Assembly (NCBI GenBank): GCA_030789695.1
Contig: CM061139.1
Span: forward strand, 109,280,837 to 109,344,836
Direction of reading: 5' to 3'
Origin: Scilla litardierei
Lineage: Eukaryota > Streptophyta > Magnoliopsida > Asparagales > Asparagaceae
DNA length: 64,000 bases
In this document: positions 33,040 to 45,706 of the stretch, in pieces
How the letters are laid out: every line of letters begins with the position of its first letter
Position numbering within the stretch: the stretch's first letter is position 1
Notes under the pieces: generated by a model
The model's input: only the letters and a program-made list of their open reading frames with translations
What the model was told of the DNA's origin: nothing
Database searches by the model: none
Translations under genes and position numbers: made by a program

Positions 33040-36000
33040 CCAGTCTTGCAATTGCAAATTAACGGAACAACGATAATAACAGAATGTCCATTAAATAAAT
33101 TGCAACACCCGAGTCATAAGCCCTGAGTCTAGTCGTTTTCTTATGACACTAGGTGGTAAGAAAACTTAGTTAGACGTCTGTGCTTGCTAGTTAGAGGCCT
33201 CTGATTGATAGTTAGACTCCCTTCTAGCAATTGATTTAATCGTCGTAGGAGTTACCTTAGTGGTCCTTGTCTACCTCTGACCATATTAGACTTCTAGAAC
33301 TTCCTTCAGTCGTTCGCTTGGGTCCATCGATTTCGGGCCAAGTTGAGCGCATTTCATTACCGTCTAGCTCCTTAGAAGGTCTTAGCGCTTAGTTCTTAAT
33401 CCTTAGTTGGTCGACCGTAGGAGTTTCCCCGTAGATTCCCCTGATTCATATCCTAGGCGTATGTATGTTTTGATCATCCGACCAATTTCCTTGCCACGAT
33501 TCACGAGATCGCCTCATGACGATCGTCGTCAATTTTCGAACCTCTCCATTACAAACCTTGAATCTTCTGAAAGTATTTTTCGATTTTCTCTTTTCCTAAG
33601 TTTAAATTTGTTCAATTTTTTTAATATATATATATATATCTTATATTTCATACTCCTTCGTTGACTTGAACTCTTAAAACTTTTTCGAAATTTTGAATAC
33701 TAGCTTATGGTATTTTCCCAGCCTACACTTTTGTACCTATGAAAATACACTTTCCCTTTCATATATTAATTTTATTTTGAACCATACTTTTATTTTGTCC
33801 AATTCGACTAATAATTTCCTTTCTTATTATGCATTTCAAACGACACATCGCGCTTCCTTTTAATATACTTTTCAAGTCACCTGGAATTTTAGTTTTCAGC
33901 CAGTCGATGTTATGCTCATCGTTTTCCCTGTTTCAGATTTTTGTAAAATTATTATTTCATAACCACTTCCTGATTTAGACCCTCCATGATTTGATTTTAA
34001 AGCTTTGCTATCAATTTTGATAATTCTACTACCAAGTTATTATTATTATCTTTCCGCTCACCATACATACTTTTAGAATAATTTCTAAACTAAATTGAAT
34101 TTTAATTATTTTTATATCCGTACCAGGCTCGTTGTTCTTGTATGCTAAGAGCTTTGTGTAAACCAATTTTAATTTTTTGCACATCCTGGTTCCTCTAAAA
34201 GTAGTTCCAATATTGATCATTTTAATTTTCTTTCCATGGCTTAAAGACTTTGAAAGCGTTTAACACGAGCTTAAATTCTTCAGTTACTTAAATTTCATTT
34301 CCAAAATTTTGCCAAAATTATATTAAATTACTGCCGTATAATATTTTCTAAAAATTATGTCTTTAATGTCCGTGTGAATGATTTACTTCCTTTTCTTAAT
34401 GATTTGCGATAAGCCAATAAAACATTTTCTCTTATTATGAATATTCGACTCAAACTTATTTTGAACAACTCGTTTTATCGACCTCCAAATATTTTTATAC
34501 AAGAGGAGGATTCCAACTTTTGAAGTACAACAGTTTTCAATTTCGCGAATTTTAGCTTATGTTACTTCATTTCTCAATCCTATGTAAGTACCACTACATC
34601 TCCCTTTCCTCTACCTAAACATTCACTAGTGAATCACTGTTTCACCTAACCAAGTTGTCTCCTTGTATTCGTCCTATCTGAACTCGTGCTTATCGATCCT
34701 CCTCTCGTCACGCTTCCGACCTCTAATCTTCCTTTATTGCTTAGGCGTTAGTGCCCGTCAATGTCTGTGTCAACTCTAAGTTGTTAATAAGCCCTTGGAC
34801 CTTGTGATGTAGTCGTAGTGCACGTACCTAAGTTGTGTACGTGGGTTGAATGAGTATACCCCCATAGTATATTGATGCTTGCCTATTGTGTGATATATAT
34901 ATATATACTCGGAGTTATTCGTAATATTATGAAGTTGGTTGCGTGTTAGTATTTATAGATTTGTGTGTGGTTAACTATACCATACTAGGGATGCCTGTGT
35001 ATATAAGAGCTAGCGTTGGAATATCTAATGGAGTGTATGTAGTTAGAGATACTTGTAATGGTTGAAATAAAATGATTGGTAAAGCTATGTGTATGTTAGG
35101 TGTGATAATAATAGGTGTACGCATAGTTAAGTGAGTAGGCCTATTATATGACCTGTATGTTAGTACGTGTGAGTATGTGCTCGTACGTAGTTACGTATTG
35201 TGCTTAGGCGTAAGTAGTTATGTTTTGTTGCATGAGTATATAAGTGATATATATGGTAGTAGGATTATAATTTTGATTGGTATTGCTTGCTTTTGCGGGA
35301 TGTTGTATGCGTGCATACCGTGAGGTATACACGACTATTGCACATCTTAACCATGTATGTATAGGTGTTGGTGTACTAATTATAGGTGGTAGGCTATTGT
35401 GTGAATATATATGTTACCTGTGTGTGACCATACGACGAATGCGTACGTATTAGGGAGTGTATTATAATTATACGTGTGCTGATGTCTGTATTACTATTAT
35501 TATGGTATATAGAGTGATTGAACTATGTGAGTATTACCTGACTAATGTTAAGCGTGATTGACTTATGGTATGTATATGGTTGTATTGGTAGACATATATA
35601 AATATTGGAGTGGTACTGGTATAGGTATAAATGCCGTGTTACGTATATAGAATATTCTGATATGTGTATTGAGTCTCACTCAAGCCTGAGTGGGTATACT
35701 CTAAGTATATTGCTATGTGTGTTGTAGTATGAATATAGCAAGGTTTGATGTATGTATAATGATAGGAGTGTTTGTGCCTGGTTGTGTTACGCACATGATT
35801 GTGGGTCGCTATACCAGTTTATAGTTATAGGTGTTGGTCTTGAGGTATAGCTAATTACTAAGGATTTGCCTGTGTGAACGTATGTGTGCTGGCTAAACTA
35901 GGTGTGTAGATGTGCTGGATATATGATGATATGATTGGTATACGTGAATGAAAAGTTAGCGTGCGTGGGTGTGCACCAGGCACGGGTAAGTATGTGCTTA

Positions 36001-36612
36001 GTTATAGTTATTGGTGACTATGGTATAGGTGACGTGTCGTAAATATAGTTATAGGACCGTATGTGATGTGAATATGCGGTGAAATTATTGCATGCATTTG
36101 AATGACTATATAATGAGTGAAATATGGTAGTAGTGAATGTATATTAGATATAGTGAAACTTGACTTAATAATGGTATGGTGTGACTACTTATGTTGATGT
36201 GCTTAGTATTGGATGTATACTAGGAAGTATTAGAGGGTAGTATACCCATGTTGTTTGTGCATAGGTAGCTATCTATACGTAGAGCAACGATTGTATTCGC
36301 AAGTGTGAGACCATACTTATATGAGTATCTAAAATATTGTTTTGTGATTAGGTAAGTAGTAGTTATATAAGGGATGTACGTATATGTATATGCTTGAAAT
36401 ACATGTATGAAATTGACTGACTATAATAGGTATAAGTGTATGACATACGTGAATATATATATATACATGTTGGTAGTGTTAATGTTTGGCTATCTAGTGC
36501 ATATATAAGCACTTGTAATGACTATACCTAGTTTGAATTATAATGTGACATGATTGGGGTAGTTACTAGAGCGACTAGCTATGTTAGAAAGTCTGAGGAC
36601 GGACTTTATTCT

Positions 36613-36625
36613 AAGGTGGGGAGGA
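36613..36625 (+). promoter_or_regulatory. Polypurine tract of the LARD
   Basis: AAGGTGGGGAGGA lies directly before the 3' LTR, which begins TGTAACGACC at 36626. Confidence 0.85.
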
Positions 36626-37872
36626 TGTAACGACCACTTTTCGTTGTACTTTGTTCGTGCACGTGCTTTTGGCCGTGTACGTGTTTATTTTAGACTTTGT
36701 TTGTTTGTGAACACTTTAGTGTGATATGCTGTTGTGAACGTCTCTGAGAGTAGTAAATTGTGGCACTAATTTGGAACGACATTTCTCGAGTCGTTTTCCC
36801 ACAATTTAATCTTATTCGATGAGACGTTGCGATTCTCACTTTTGACAGGAAACGTTTCTATTTTTAGTTTCGTTGTCCGACATCGAAATTGAGATCCGTC
36901 TTCTTAGTTAGCTTCCTTTCGTCATCACAATCACCACGATATTTATTTTATAATTTTTGGAGTTTATTTGACCACTTTTATATTTTTAGCAAGGTTTAAA
37001 ATATTTTTAATAATTAGGTTTTAAATTATTTTCGACCAAATAAAATTTATTTGAGTTTAAAACATTTTAAAGAATTTTTGAGCCAATTTCCAGCTTATTT
37101 GGGCCGCACCCAAGCCTTGGGTGAGTTGGAGATGGTGAGATTTGAATTTTAAATTATTTTAAACTCCTAATCACATTAGGATTAGCCCTAGACCTAGTCA
37201 ACCCATCTACACTATATAAACAACCTTTAGGAAGACCTGTTTTCGTAAGAAAATAACCCTAGCCGCTTCCAAAACCCAAATTTGACGTTGCGACGAATCG
37301 TCGCAACGTTGTGACGAACTTCCACCGCACGACCGAGGAAACCAAGCCCAAATCCCCGCTCAGACCGATCGCCGCCCCCACACCCAGCCGCTGCATCGCA
37401 GCCGCCCCGTTCGCCTGCTCCGACCGAGAGAAGCTATCGGTCTGACCGAGAGCTTGGCCCGCTGTCGCCCGCATCCCCGCTCCGCACCAACCCTCGCACC
37501 GACCCGCTCTGTCGCTCCGCCTCCGCCCGTGTTTGACCGAGCGGATCGCCCGCACCGACCGACGCTGCAACGTTGCAACGTTGCAACGTTGCAACCCCCA
37601 CATCCAAGGCGCCCGACCGACCGCTCCCTCCGCACCGACCGAGAGCCCGACCCCGCACCGACCCGCTGCGCTGTGCAGCGCCCGTTCACAGTGTCCGACC
37701 GAGAGGATCCCCCGCACCGAGGCTGTACGACCGAGAGCCATTCGTCGCAACCCTGCACCCGTCGCACCACTTGCCACCGTGGGCCCCCCAAGTTCTCCAG
37801 AGGTATTGTGGGTCCCATATTGGTCCCTATGACTACTGTGGGCCCCACCTAGATGCTTTCTCTCCGACGATT
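36626..37872 (+). repeat. 3' LTR of the LARD, left part
   Basis: The first 1247 bp of the 3' LTR, with a good TATA box (TATATAAA at 37214). It is interrupted at 37872 by an inverted solo LTR and continues at 40758. Confidence 0.93.
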
Positions 37873-40752
37873 TGTCACGCCCCGCTTCCCAAAAATATGG
37901 AGGTGAAGCGTGAGAAGGTCCGCTCAGACTTGAAGCTGCAAAGCTTTAAGTCCGATAAGCGTCAATCAAAGTTAAAACTGCAGGTCCTTGCAACGCGAAT
38001 GAAACAAAGATAATAATAATGAAATGAGACAAAAGAGATATCTCAGTATATCCATAAAATAAGTTTCAACATCACAGAAAAAGCCACCAGGCTAAAAGAA
38101 AAGAGTCTAAAGGCCCAAACATGGCCAACAAAAGTACAAAGTACAAAACAAAGGTGCTACGCACCGACAACTAACAACAAAACCTAAAGCAAAGAAAGCT
38201 CAGCTAGGTCACCAAGAAAATTCACCGGTGTCCACAAAACTACTCCTGGGCAGACATGGACTCAGGCTCAGCGTCAGCAAAACATCACGTACTCAGCAAC
38301 GGTCTCTGGCTCAGGGTCTAACATGTGACACCAAAAGAGCAAGGGGCACATGTCAGCAAGTCTACAAGAGACTTGTGCAAGGAAACTGAAGGTAGGTAAA
38401 GCAACCTAGCAGTTCTAGCATGAATGCAATGACATGGCAGTTTAAAGTATGAGCGCAACAAGTAAAGTAAAGTAAAGTAAAGTACGAGCATGGCATTTAA
38501 ACATGGCATGGATGACAAGTTATACAAGTAACACTCACTAGTACAAGACAAGTAAGGTAAGCACCTCGTGCACAGAGATTCCGTCTTCTGGCTAGAGTGA
38601 CTGATCGGGCCACTCCTAAGCTCAGGTGACCGTTTATCCCTACCCCTCCACGTGTATCGAGCCAGGGCCTTACCCCCGAACACGGAATGCTCGCTTCTGG
38701 ATCACGAGCCAGGAAGTGTTTTTAACAAGTATGGCATAGGGGTGCACCTAGCCGAAAACACGGAAACACGGATTGTACAAGTATTTTGTAGCGTGTGCTA
38801 CGATGCAACAATCAATTTGGATGACATGTAAGATGCAATGCATGGCAGTTAAAAGTGCGTACAGATAAGGAAAGTAAACGTGACAGTTTAGTATGCATGA
38901 TTAACAAGTTTAAAGGGTTTGATCTAGCTTCGTTGTCAAGCTAGATCAATTTAGGTGACGGATCTAGTTTCGTTGTCAAACTAGATCAAGTAGGCGTGTA
39001 GCCAGCTATCATTTCACTGACTAGTCTCTTTTACGCTAAAAGCAAGGAAGTGGCCTAAAAACATGGCCCTACACAAGAGTTGGCAAGTTTCACTTGCCTG
39101 CAAGTACAACGTCTGAGAAACACCGTCCAAGAGAGTCCAAGTCACAATTAACCTACGTGCACAAGTCCACCGGCCTAAAGTCCATATTATTAATCATGAT
39201 TAGTGAATTTAAAACATTTAAAATACTTTAAAAACATCAATTTTAGTCTTGATTAACAGGCAATAGGTTGGGGATCCTAAGGGTGCAAAGCGTTACCTCA
39301 ACACGACGCGAAAGCTACACTGGCGTCGGGTAGCGACGCCAGGGGTTGGAATAGAAGAACGCGCTCCAAGTCCAGATTCCAAATATAGATTCCGCTGGAA
39401 AGTTCAGAGCATCAACCGGAGCAACGGATCTAGATTCCAAAATTAGCACGTGCGACAACGGCTACGACGTGTCGCAACATCGTACACGGCAAATCGTCGG
39501 AGAGAAAGCACCTAGGTGGGGCCCACAGTAGTCCTAGGGACCTATAGGGGACCCACAATACCTCTGGAGAACTTGGGGGGCCCACGGTGGCAAGCGGTGC
39601 GACGGGTGCGGGGTTGCGACGAATGGCTCTCGGTCGTACAGCCTCGATGCGGGGGATTCCATCGGTCGGGTGCATGCGGCGGGGCTGTGCAGCGCTTGGG
39701 GTCGGTCACAGTGGCGGGTGCGGAGAATTCCATCGGTCGGAGCGGGAGACAGCGCCGGTCGGGCGCTTGGCGGGCACGTTGAAACGTTGCAACGTTGCAA
39801 CGCGGGGCGATGCGGGCGTGAGCGGGTGGGGGCTTCGGTCAGGCAGGGGGGAAAGCGGGGTAAGGAGCGGGGTGCGGAGCGGGCTTGCGAGCGGGTGCGG
39901 GGCGATGCGGATGTGCGGAGCGGGCGACCGGTCTGACCGAGAGCTTCTCTCGGTCGGAGCGGGGCGATGCGGGGGTTGCGATGCAGCGGCTGCAGCGGGT
40001 GCGGACGGAGAGGATGAGCGGGGGTTTTGGGGCGTTTGGCTCGGTCGGTGCGGGAGCTGTTCGTCGCAACGTTGCGACGATTCGTCGCAACGTCAAATTT
40101 GAGTTTTGGAAGCGGCTAGGGTTATTTTCTTGCGAAAATAGGTCTTCCTAAAGGTTGTTTATATAGTGTAGATGGGTTGACTAGGTCTAGGGCTAATCCT
40201 AATGAGATTAGGAGTTTAAAATAATTTAAAATTTGAATCTCACCTTCTCCAACTCACCCAAGGCTAGGGTGCGGCCCAAATGAGCTGGAAATTGGCTCAA
40301 AAATTATTTAAATCGTTTTAACCTCAAATAAATTTTCTTTGGCCGAAATTAATTTAAAACTTGATTATTAAAAATATTATAAACCTTGTTAAAAATATAA
40401 AATTGGTCAAATAAACTCCAAAAATTATAAAATAAATATCAGGGTGATCGTGATGACGAAAGTGAGCTAACCAAGAAGACGGATCTCAATTTTGACATCG
40501 GGCGACGAAACTAAAAATAGAAACGTCTCCCGTCAAAAGTGAAAATCGCAACGTCTCATCGAATAAGATTAAATTGTAGGAAAACGACTCGAGAAATGTC
40601 GTTCCAAATTAGTGCCGCAATTTACTACTCTCAGAGACGTTCACAACGGCATATCACAACAAAGTGTTCACAAACAAACGAAGTCTAAAATAAACACGTG
40701 CACGGTCAAGAGCACGTGCACGAACAACGTACAACAAAAAGTGGTCGTTACA
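37873..40752 (-). mobile_element. Inverted solo LTR of the LARD family inside the 3' LTR
   Basis: This 2880-bp sequence runs from TGTCACGCCCCGCTT to GTGGTCGTTACA on the plus strand and is one complete LTR in reverse. It is flanked by the 5-bp duplication CGATT (37868-37872 and 40753-40757). A single LTR with target duplication is the product of LTR-LTR recombination after an insertion. It is more diverged in its GC-rich block than the host LTR, which suggests another subfamily. Confidence 0.93.
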
Positions 40753-40757
40753 CGATT

Positions 40758-42368
40758 TGCCGTGTACGACGTTGTGACACGTCGTAGCCCGTCGTCGCTC
40801 GTGCTAGCTTTGGAATCTGGACTCGTTACTCCGGTTGATGCTCTGAACTTTCCAGCGAGGAATCTATATTGGAATCCGGACTTGGAGCGCGTTCTTTTAT
40901 TCCAACACCTGGCGTCGCTACCCGACGCCAGTGTAGCTTTCGCGTCGTGTTGAGGTAACGCTTTGCACCCCTAGGACCCCCAACCCAATTGCATGCTAAT
41001 CAAGACTAAAATCAGTATTTTTAAAGTATTTTAAATGTTTTAAATTCACTAATCAAGATTAATAATATGGACTTTAGGCCGGTGGACTTGTGTACGTAGG
41101 ATAATTGTGATTTTGGACTCGTTGGACGGTGTGCTCAGACGTTGTACTTGCAGGCAAGTGAAACTTGCCAACTCTTTTGTAGGGCCATGTTTTTAGGCCA
41201 CTTCCTTACTTTTAGCGTAAAAGAGACTAGTCAGTGAAATGATAGCTGGCTAGACGCCTACTTGATCTAGTTTGACAACAAAACTAGACCCGTCACCTAA
41301 ATTGATCTAGCTTGACAACGAAGCTAGATCCAACTCTTTAACTTGTTGATCATGCATACTAAACTGTCATGTTTACTTTCCTTATCTGTACGCACTTTTA
41401 ACTGCCATGCATTGCATCTTACATGTCATCCCAGTTGATTGTTGCATTCGTATCACATGCTACAATACTTGTACTTGTACTTCCTTGTCCGGCTAGGTGC
41501 ACCCCTAGGCCATCATGTTAAAACACTTCCTGGCTCATGATCCAGAAGCGGGCCTCATGTGTTGGTCAAAAGCCAATGCCCGATACACGTGGAGGGGTAG
41601 GGATAAACGATCACCTGAGCTTAGGAGTGGACCGATCAGCCACTCTAGCCAGAAGGCGGAATCTCTGTGCACGAGGTGCTTACTTTACTTGTCTTGTACT
41701 AGTGAGTGTTACTTGTATAACTTGTCATCCTTGCCATGTTTAAATGCCATGCTCGTACTTTACTTTACTTTACTTTACTTGTTGTACTCATACTTTAAAC
41801 TGTCATGCCATTGCATTCATGCTAGAACTGCTAGGTTGCTTTACCTACTTTCAGTTTCCTTGCATAAGTCTCTTGCAGACTTGCTGACATGTGCCCCTTG
41901 CTCTTTTGGGTGTCACATGTTAGACCCTGAGCCAGAGACCGTAGCTGAGTACGTGATTGTTGCTGACGCCGAGCCTGAGTCCATGTCTGCCCAGGAGGAG
42001 TTTTGTGGACATCAGTGATCTTTCTTGGTGACTTTGCTGAGCTTTCTTTTGTTTTAGGTTTGTTGTTAGTTGTCGGTGCGAGGCACCTTTGTTTTGTACC
42101 TTGTACTTTTGTTGGCCATGTTTGGGCCTTTAGACTCTCTTTCTTTTTAGCCTGGTGGCTTTTTCTGTGATGTTGAAACTTATTTTATGGATATTCTGAG
42201 ATGTCTCTTTGGTCTCATTTCATCATTATTATCTTGTTTCGTTTCGCGTTGCAAGGACCTGCAGTTTTTAAGTTGATTGACGCTTATCGGACTTGCAGCT
42301 TGCAGCTTCAAGTCTGAGCGGACCTTCTCACGCTTCGCCTCCAAATTTTTGGGAAGCTGGGCGTGATA
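40758..42368 (+). repeat. 3' LTR of the LARD, right part
   Basis: The remaining 1611 bp; the two parts total about 2858 bp, matching the 2860-bp 5' LTR. Over a 137-bp sample (32161 versus 41515) five differences were counted by eye, roughly 3-4 percent. The 167-codon open frame is kept at 41515-42018. Confidence 0.92.
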
Positions 42369-42373
42369 GGAAT

Positions 42374-43022
42374 TAGTAGCTGGATTATTAGAAACCTTTT
42401 ATGAAAACATGAAATTTGAAGTTGATGGTCATATAATGCATTTTAAAACTAGCTTAAGAGCTCTGTTTGCGACGTGTGAGGCTAGATATGTAAGTTCATC
42501 AAACACTTCTTCTGTTCCTGCTAGTTTTAATATTACTTGCAAACTCCGACATATTTTGGGGAAGAAAAACAAAAAATCGTAGCTGTAGAAAGTTCGTCTA
42601 ATGAGTTGTCTAAGTATTTAGAAATTACTTTTCCTTTCACTGAGGCAGAATTGGATGATGGAAATTTTGACATTTTGGCATGGTGGAAAATGTATGAACA
42701 TAGGTTTCCAATTCTGACCATTATGGCTCGTGATCTGTTATCAATCCCTATTTCTACTGTTGCATCCGAGTCTGCTTTTAGTGCATGTGGCCGGGTTCTG
42801 AGTGACAAGAGATCAAGGCTTAAAGAAGATATAGTTGAAGCGGCGGTATGTGCAAAGGCTGGTTTCATATTGAAAACCGCTCGCAAGATAAACAGGACCT
42901 TTCAGAAGATTCTGAGGAAGAAGCGACCGACTCTGAATGATTTTATTTTTTCTTGTATTGTTATTTTTTATCTTGTATTAGCTTGTAGAAGTCCTATGTT
43001 TTGGCCATTATACGAGGGGTAA
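42374..43022 (+). pseudogene. hAT transposase, C-terminal part with dimerisation domain
   Basis: It continues the transposase after the LARD: LVAGLLETFYENMKFEVDGH, then a frame change near 42540, then the hAT C-terminal dimerisation domain (FDILAWWKMYEHRFPILTIM, then PISTVASESAFSACGRVLSD). The conserved W, P and SAFS residues are present. The tail after 42900 (NRTFQKILRKKRPTLNDF) is less conserved and the stop is at 43020-43022. The only damage seen in this part is the single frame change. Confidence 0.9.
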
Positions 43023-43152
43023 GGCTGGCCAATGTAAGTCCCCCCTCAAAAAAAATTTTAATTAATGAAATTTAAAGGTTGAACCCGGGACCTTCGTAAA
43101 TTTCGGGCTTAATTATCTAACTTATTTTTATAAATAATATACGTAAATTTAA

Positions 43153-43356
43153 AATTTTTTAAATTTTGTAAAATATTTTATATAGGTCTTATAAATTTTT
43201 TAAAAATTAAATATAATTCTTAACTTATTTTTCCTTCTTTACAACAAGTTACAATTAATAAAAAAATTGTTTTAAATAAGAAAAAATAAGTTAATAATTA
43301 TATTTAATTTTTTAAAAATATATAAGATATATATAAAATATTTTACAAAGGTTAAA
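43153..43356. repeat. AT-rich foldback element
   Basis: The two arms, about 43153-43235 and 43270-43356, are inverted copies: GTAAAATATTTTATAT on the left and ATATAAAATATTTTAC on the right. It has MITE-like size. It lies between the hAT 3' side and copia A3. Confidence 0.75.
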
Positions 43357-43357
43357 A

Positions 43358-43505
43358 TGTTATGAATTAACTACTGAGAGAGGAGCCCCCAACTCTTTAT
43401 TTATAGGCAATAGGGGAGAATACACACATGGGCTACAAAGATATAGGCCTATCTCTAGGATAGCCCAGAATCTCAACCAACACGGTTAAATAACCATTCA
43501 CAACA
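43358..43505 (-). repeat. 3' LTR of copia A3
   Basis: 148 bp on the minus strand, TGTTGTGAATGG to TTCATAACA. It is clearly homologous to the A1 LTR (AGCCCCCAGCTC type segment, TATAAATAAAG, GGGCTATCCTAG). The flank is TAAAA (43353-43357); the other duplication would be outside the window. Confidence 0.93.
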
Positions 43506-43518
43506 CTCCCCCTTATCC
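43506..43518 (-). promoter_or_regulatory. Polypurine tract of A3
   Basis: CTCCCCCTTATCC on the plus strand is GGATAAGGGGGAG on the element strand, directly before its 3' LTR. Confidence 0.85.
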
Positions 43519-43720
43519 AGCCATAAGTATGGACTCTGCTCGTGAATACTTCAGGATTCTGAGCGTAGAAGAGTCTCACATGGGGTGGATACTTCAGGAT
43601 CCTGAGTTGGTGAGATTTGCCTCGTTAAAACCTTTAGCTATGGAAAACCCAGTGGGAAAACCCATAGTTAAGGAAAAAGAGTACAAACTCTGCCAAACTC
43701 CCCCTGATCTGTACAAGTAC

Positions 43721-44592
43721 TCAAGCTTTCAGATCTCTTAGGCGTCTCATTACAATCCTATGTACAAGCTTCCTAAAAGTGGCAGTAGGAAGGGCTTTAG
43801 TGAACAAATCTGCCAAATTGTCACATGATTGCAATTGTCTGATGTCGATCTTGCCATCTCTTTGTAGCTCGTGCGTCCAGAAGAACTTTGGTGAAATGTG
43901 TTTTATTCTGTCGCCTTTGATGAAGCCACCTCGTAACTGAGCTATGCAAGCAGCATTGTCCTCGAACATTGTAGTATGCTCGAGATCTCCAGTCTTCAGT
44001 CCGGTCGTAGACAGGATGTGGTGGACAACTGAGCTTAGCCATACGCATTCTCTGCTTGCTTCATGGATGGCAATGATCTCTGAGTGATTGGATGAGGTTG
44101 CTGTCAAGGTTTGCTTGATGGATCTCCAGGAAATGGCTGTCCCTCCATAGGTAAACACGTACCCAGTCTGTGACTTCGTTTTGTGGGGATCAGATAAGTA
44201 ACCTGCATCAGCATAACCAGCAATTGTAGAGGATATTCCATTTTTGCAGAAGCGTCCCAGATCTGTAGACCCTTGGAGGTAGCGCAGAAGGTGCTTAACC
44301 CCGGTCCAGTGGCGCTGTGTGGGCGCTGCACTGTATCTGGCTAGCAAATTTACTGCGAACGCTATGTCAGGACGCGTGCAGTTTGCCAGATATAGTAGTG
44401 CTCCGATGGCACTCAGATAAGGAACTTCTGGACCAAGTATATCCTTCCCCTCTTCCAGCGGCTGGAAGGGGTCTTTATGTGCATCCAAGGATCGTACCAC
44501 CATAGGTATACTCAGTGGATGACATTGGTCCATATGGAATCTTTGCAATATTTTCTTCGTGTATGTGGTTTGATGTAATAGGATTCCATCTT
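43721..44592 (-). pseudogene. Copia A3 RNase H and RT-RNase H connection
   Basis: Open for 275 codons (44548 to 43721). It begins in the connection domain (LGPEVPYLSAIGALLYLANC, then TRPDIAFAVNLLARYS) and holds the RNase H motifs YADAGYLSDP, the E in NHSEIIAIHEA and the D in FEDNAACI, with the C-terminal NLADLFTKALP. A stop near 44596 and a small frame break separate it from the RT. RNase H removes the RNA template during cDNA synthesis. It is listed as a pseudogene because the polyprotein is broken elsewhere. Confidence 0.85.
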
Positions 44593-45438
44593 TTAGATGT
44601 CAATCTGTAAGCCAAGGCAGAATTTTGTTTTGCCTATGTCTTTCATTTCAAATTCTTTTGTGAGGCTTACAGATATCTCAGTGATCTCTTCATGAGATCC
44701 TATGAGATTCAGATCGTCTACGTAGACATCAATTATTACGAATTCTTTTCCCTTTGTTCTTATAAAGATACAAGGGCAGACTTCATTGTTTGAGAATCCT
44801 TGTTGAACAAGGAACTCACTGAGTCTGTTATACCACATTCTTCCTGATTGTTTGAGACCATACAATGATCTTTGTATCTTAACATAATAGACGTCCCGGG
44901 GTCTATCTTTTAGTTCAGCAGGCATAGAAAAGCCATCAGGAAGTTTCATGTATATCTCCTTGTCGAGATTGCCGTATAGATATGCAGTCACAACATCCAT
45001 TAGCTGCATATCTAGGCCTTCCTTTGCTGTTAAGCTTATCAGGAATCTGAAAGTGATCGCATCCATGACCGGGGAGTATGTTTCGTCATAGTCGATACCC
45101 AGTCTTTGAAAAAATCCTTGTGCTACAAGTCTAGCTTTGTAGTATGCGATCTCATTATTTTCGTTTCTTTTTCTGACGAATACCCATTTGTATCCCACAG
45201 GTTTGACATCGGTAGGTGTCTGGACTATTTGCCTAAAGACTTTGCGTTTCTGAAGCGAGTCCAGCTCGGCTTCTATCGCCTGATTTCACTTTGGCCAGTC
45301 ATTTCTACGTTTGCATTCAGCAACGGAATGTGGATCATAATCATCGTCGCTTCCAGTGACGTGAATGGCAATGTGAAACGCGAAATCATCGTCGACGACA
45401 GTACTCTTTCTGTCCAATACCTCCCCTGTACGTACATA
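44593..45438 (-). pseudogene. Copia A3 reverse transcriptase, cut by CACTA upstream
   Basis: Open for 201 codons from 45198, including KARLVAQGFFQ, then QLMDVVTAYLYGNLDKEIYM, SLYGLKQSGRMWYNRL and the catalytic YVDD in VYVDDLNLIGS. The segment 45199-45438 carries the N-terminal RT region and the integrase-RT linker with frame breaks, and ends at the CACTA element. The visible RT core has no missing key residue, in contrast to A1 and A2. Confidence 0.88.
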
Positions 45439-45462
45439 CACTACAATAGAAGAGGTTATTTA

Positions 45463-45660
45463 TAGCGGTTATGTTAGTAGCGGTTCAAGGAACTGCCACA
45501 AATTGTTCGTTTTTAGCAGTTTCGAACCACAAGAAATAAATGTTTCACAAGAGATATGTTTCCAGCGATTCGAACCCGCTAAAACCTAAAAAAACCGAGC
45601 GGCGGTAAGAATTTGCGCCTAAATTTTTGATTGCAGTAGTTTAGAACCGCTACAAAAATA
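45463..45660. repeat. Left subterminal repeats of the CACTA element
   Basis: Repeated TAGCGGTT, GCAGTTTCGAACC, GCGATTCGAACCCGCT and GTAGTTTAGAACCGCT. Most are small imperfect palindromes of the form GCGGTTnnnAACCGC. Confidence 0.8.
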
Positions 45661-45706
45661 AAAGATCGGCCCTTCTATTTTCTTTTATTTTTTGTCATTA
45701 TTTTTT

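Larger units (their letters stand above)
33015..36625 (+). mobile_element. LARD internal domain, non-coding, with strand-composition switch
   Basis: No protein similarity and no long open frame on either strand. Up to about 34790 the plus strand is rich in C and T and poor in G. From there to the polypurine tract it is rich in G and T and very poor in C (some 60-base lines have two or three C). The right half is dense in TATG, GTAT and TGTG words and in stop codons in all frames. The domain begins with a primer-binding site and ends with a purine tract. Confidence 0.85.
30155..42368 (+). mobile_element. LARD-like LTR retrotransposon without coding region
   Basis: Large LTRs of about 2.86 kb flank a 3.6-kb internal domain without gag or pol similarity. 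The target duplication GGAAT (30150-30154 and 42369-42373) is perfect, and removing the element with one copy of it rejoins the hAT transposase frame exactly. A tRNA-Ile primer-binding site and a polypurine tract are in place. The size and lack of coding fit large retrotransposon derivatives, which depend on another element's proteins. The end reads TGATA instead of TGACA, one substitution in the terminal CA. Confidence 0.93.
27895..43022 (+). mobile_element. hAT-type DNA transposon, split by a 12.2-kb LTR element
   Basis: The left part is a GGCC-rich terminus (CAAGGAGGTCAAATGGCC at 27895, then arrays to 28146), a TATA box at 28328, a start codon at 28582 and a BED-finger transposase. The transposase stops at 30154 where the LARD begins and continues at 42374 to its C-terminal dimerisation domain. 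The 3' terminus and the 8-bp target duplication were not identified; AT-rich foldback DNA and copia A3 follow. The left edge is tentative. Confidence 0.8.

Noticed and set aside
33407..33664. 85-codon open frame in the LARD internal domain
   Set aside because: No similarity, ends in a T-rich microsatellite, and isolated in non-coding DNA.
43076..43100. tRNA or SINE B-box-like GTTGAACCCGGGACC
   Set aside because: No A box, no cloverleaf and no poly-A tail nearby; left unassigned.
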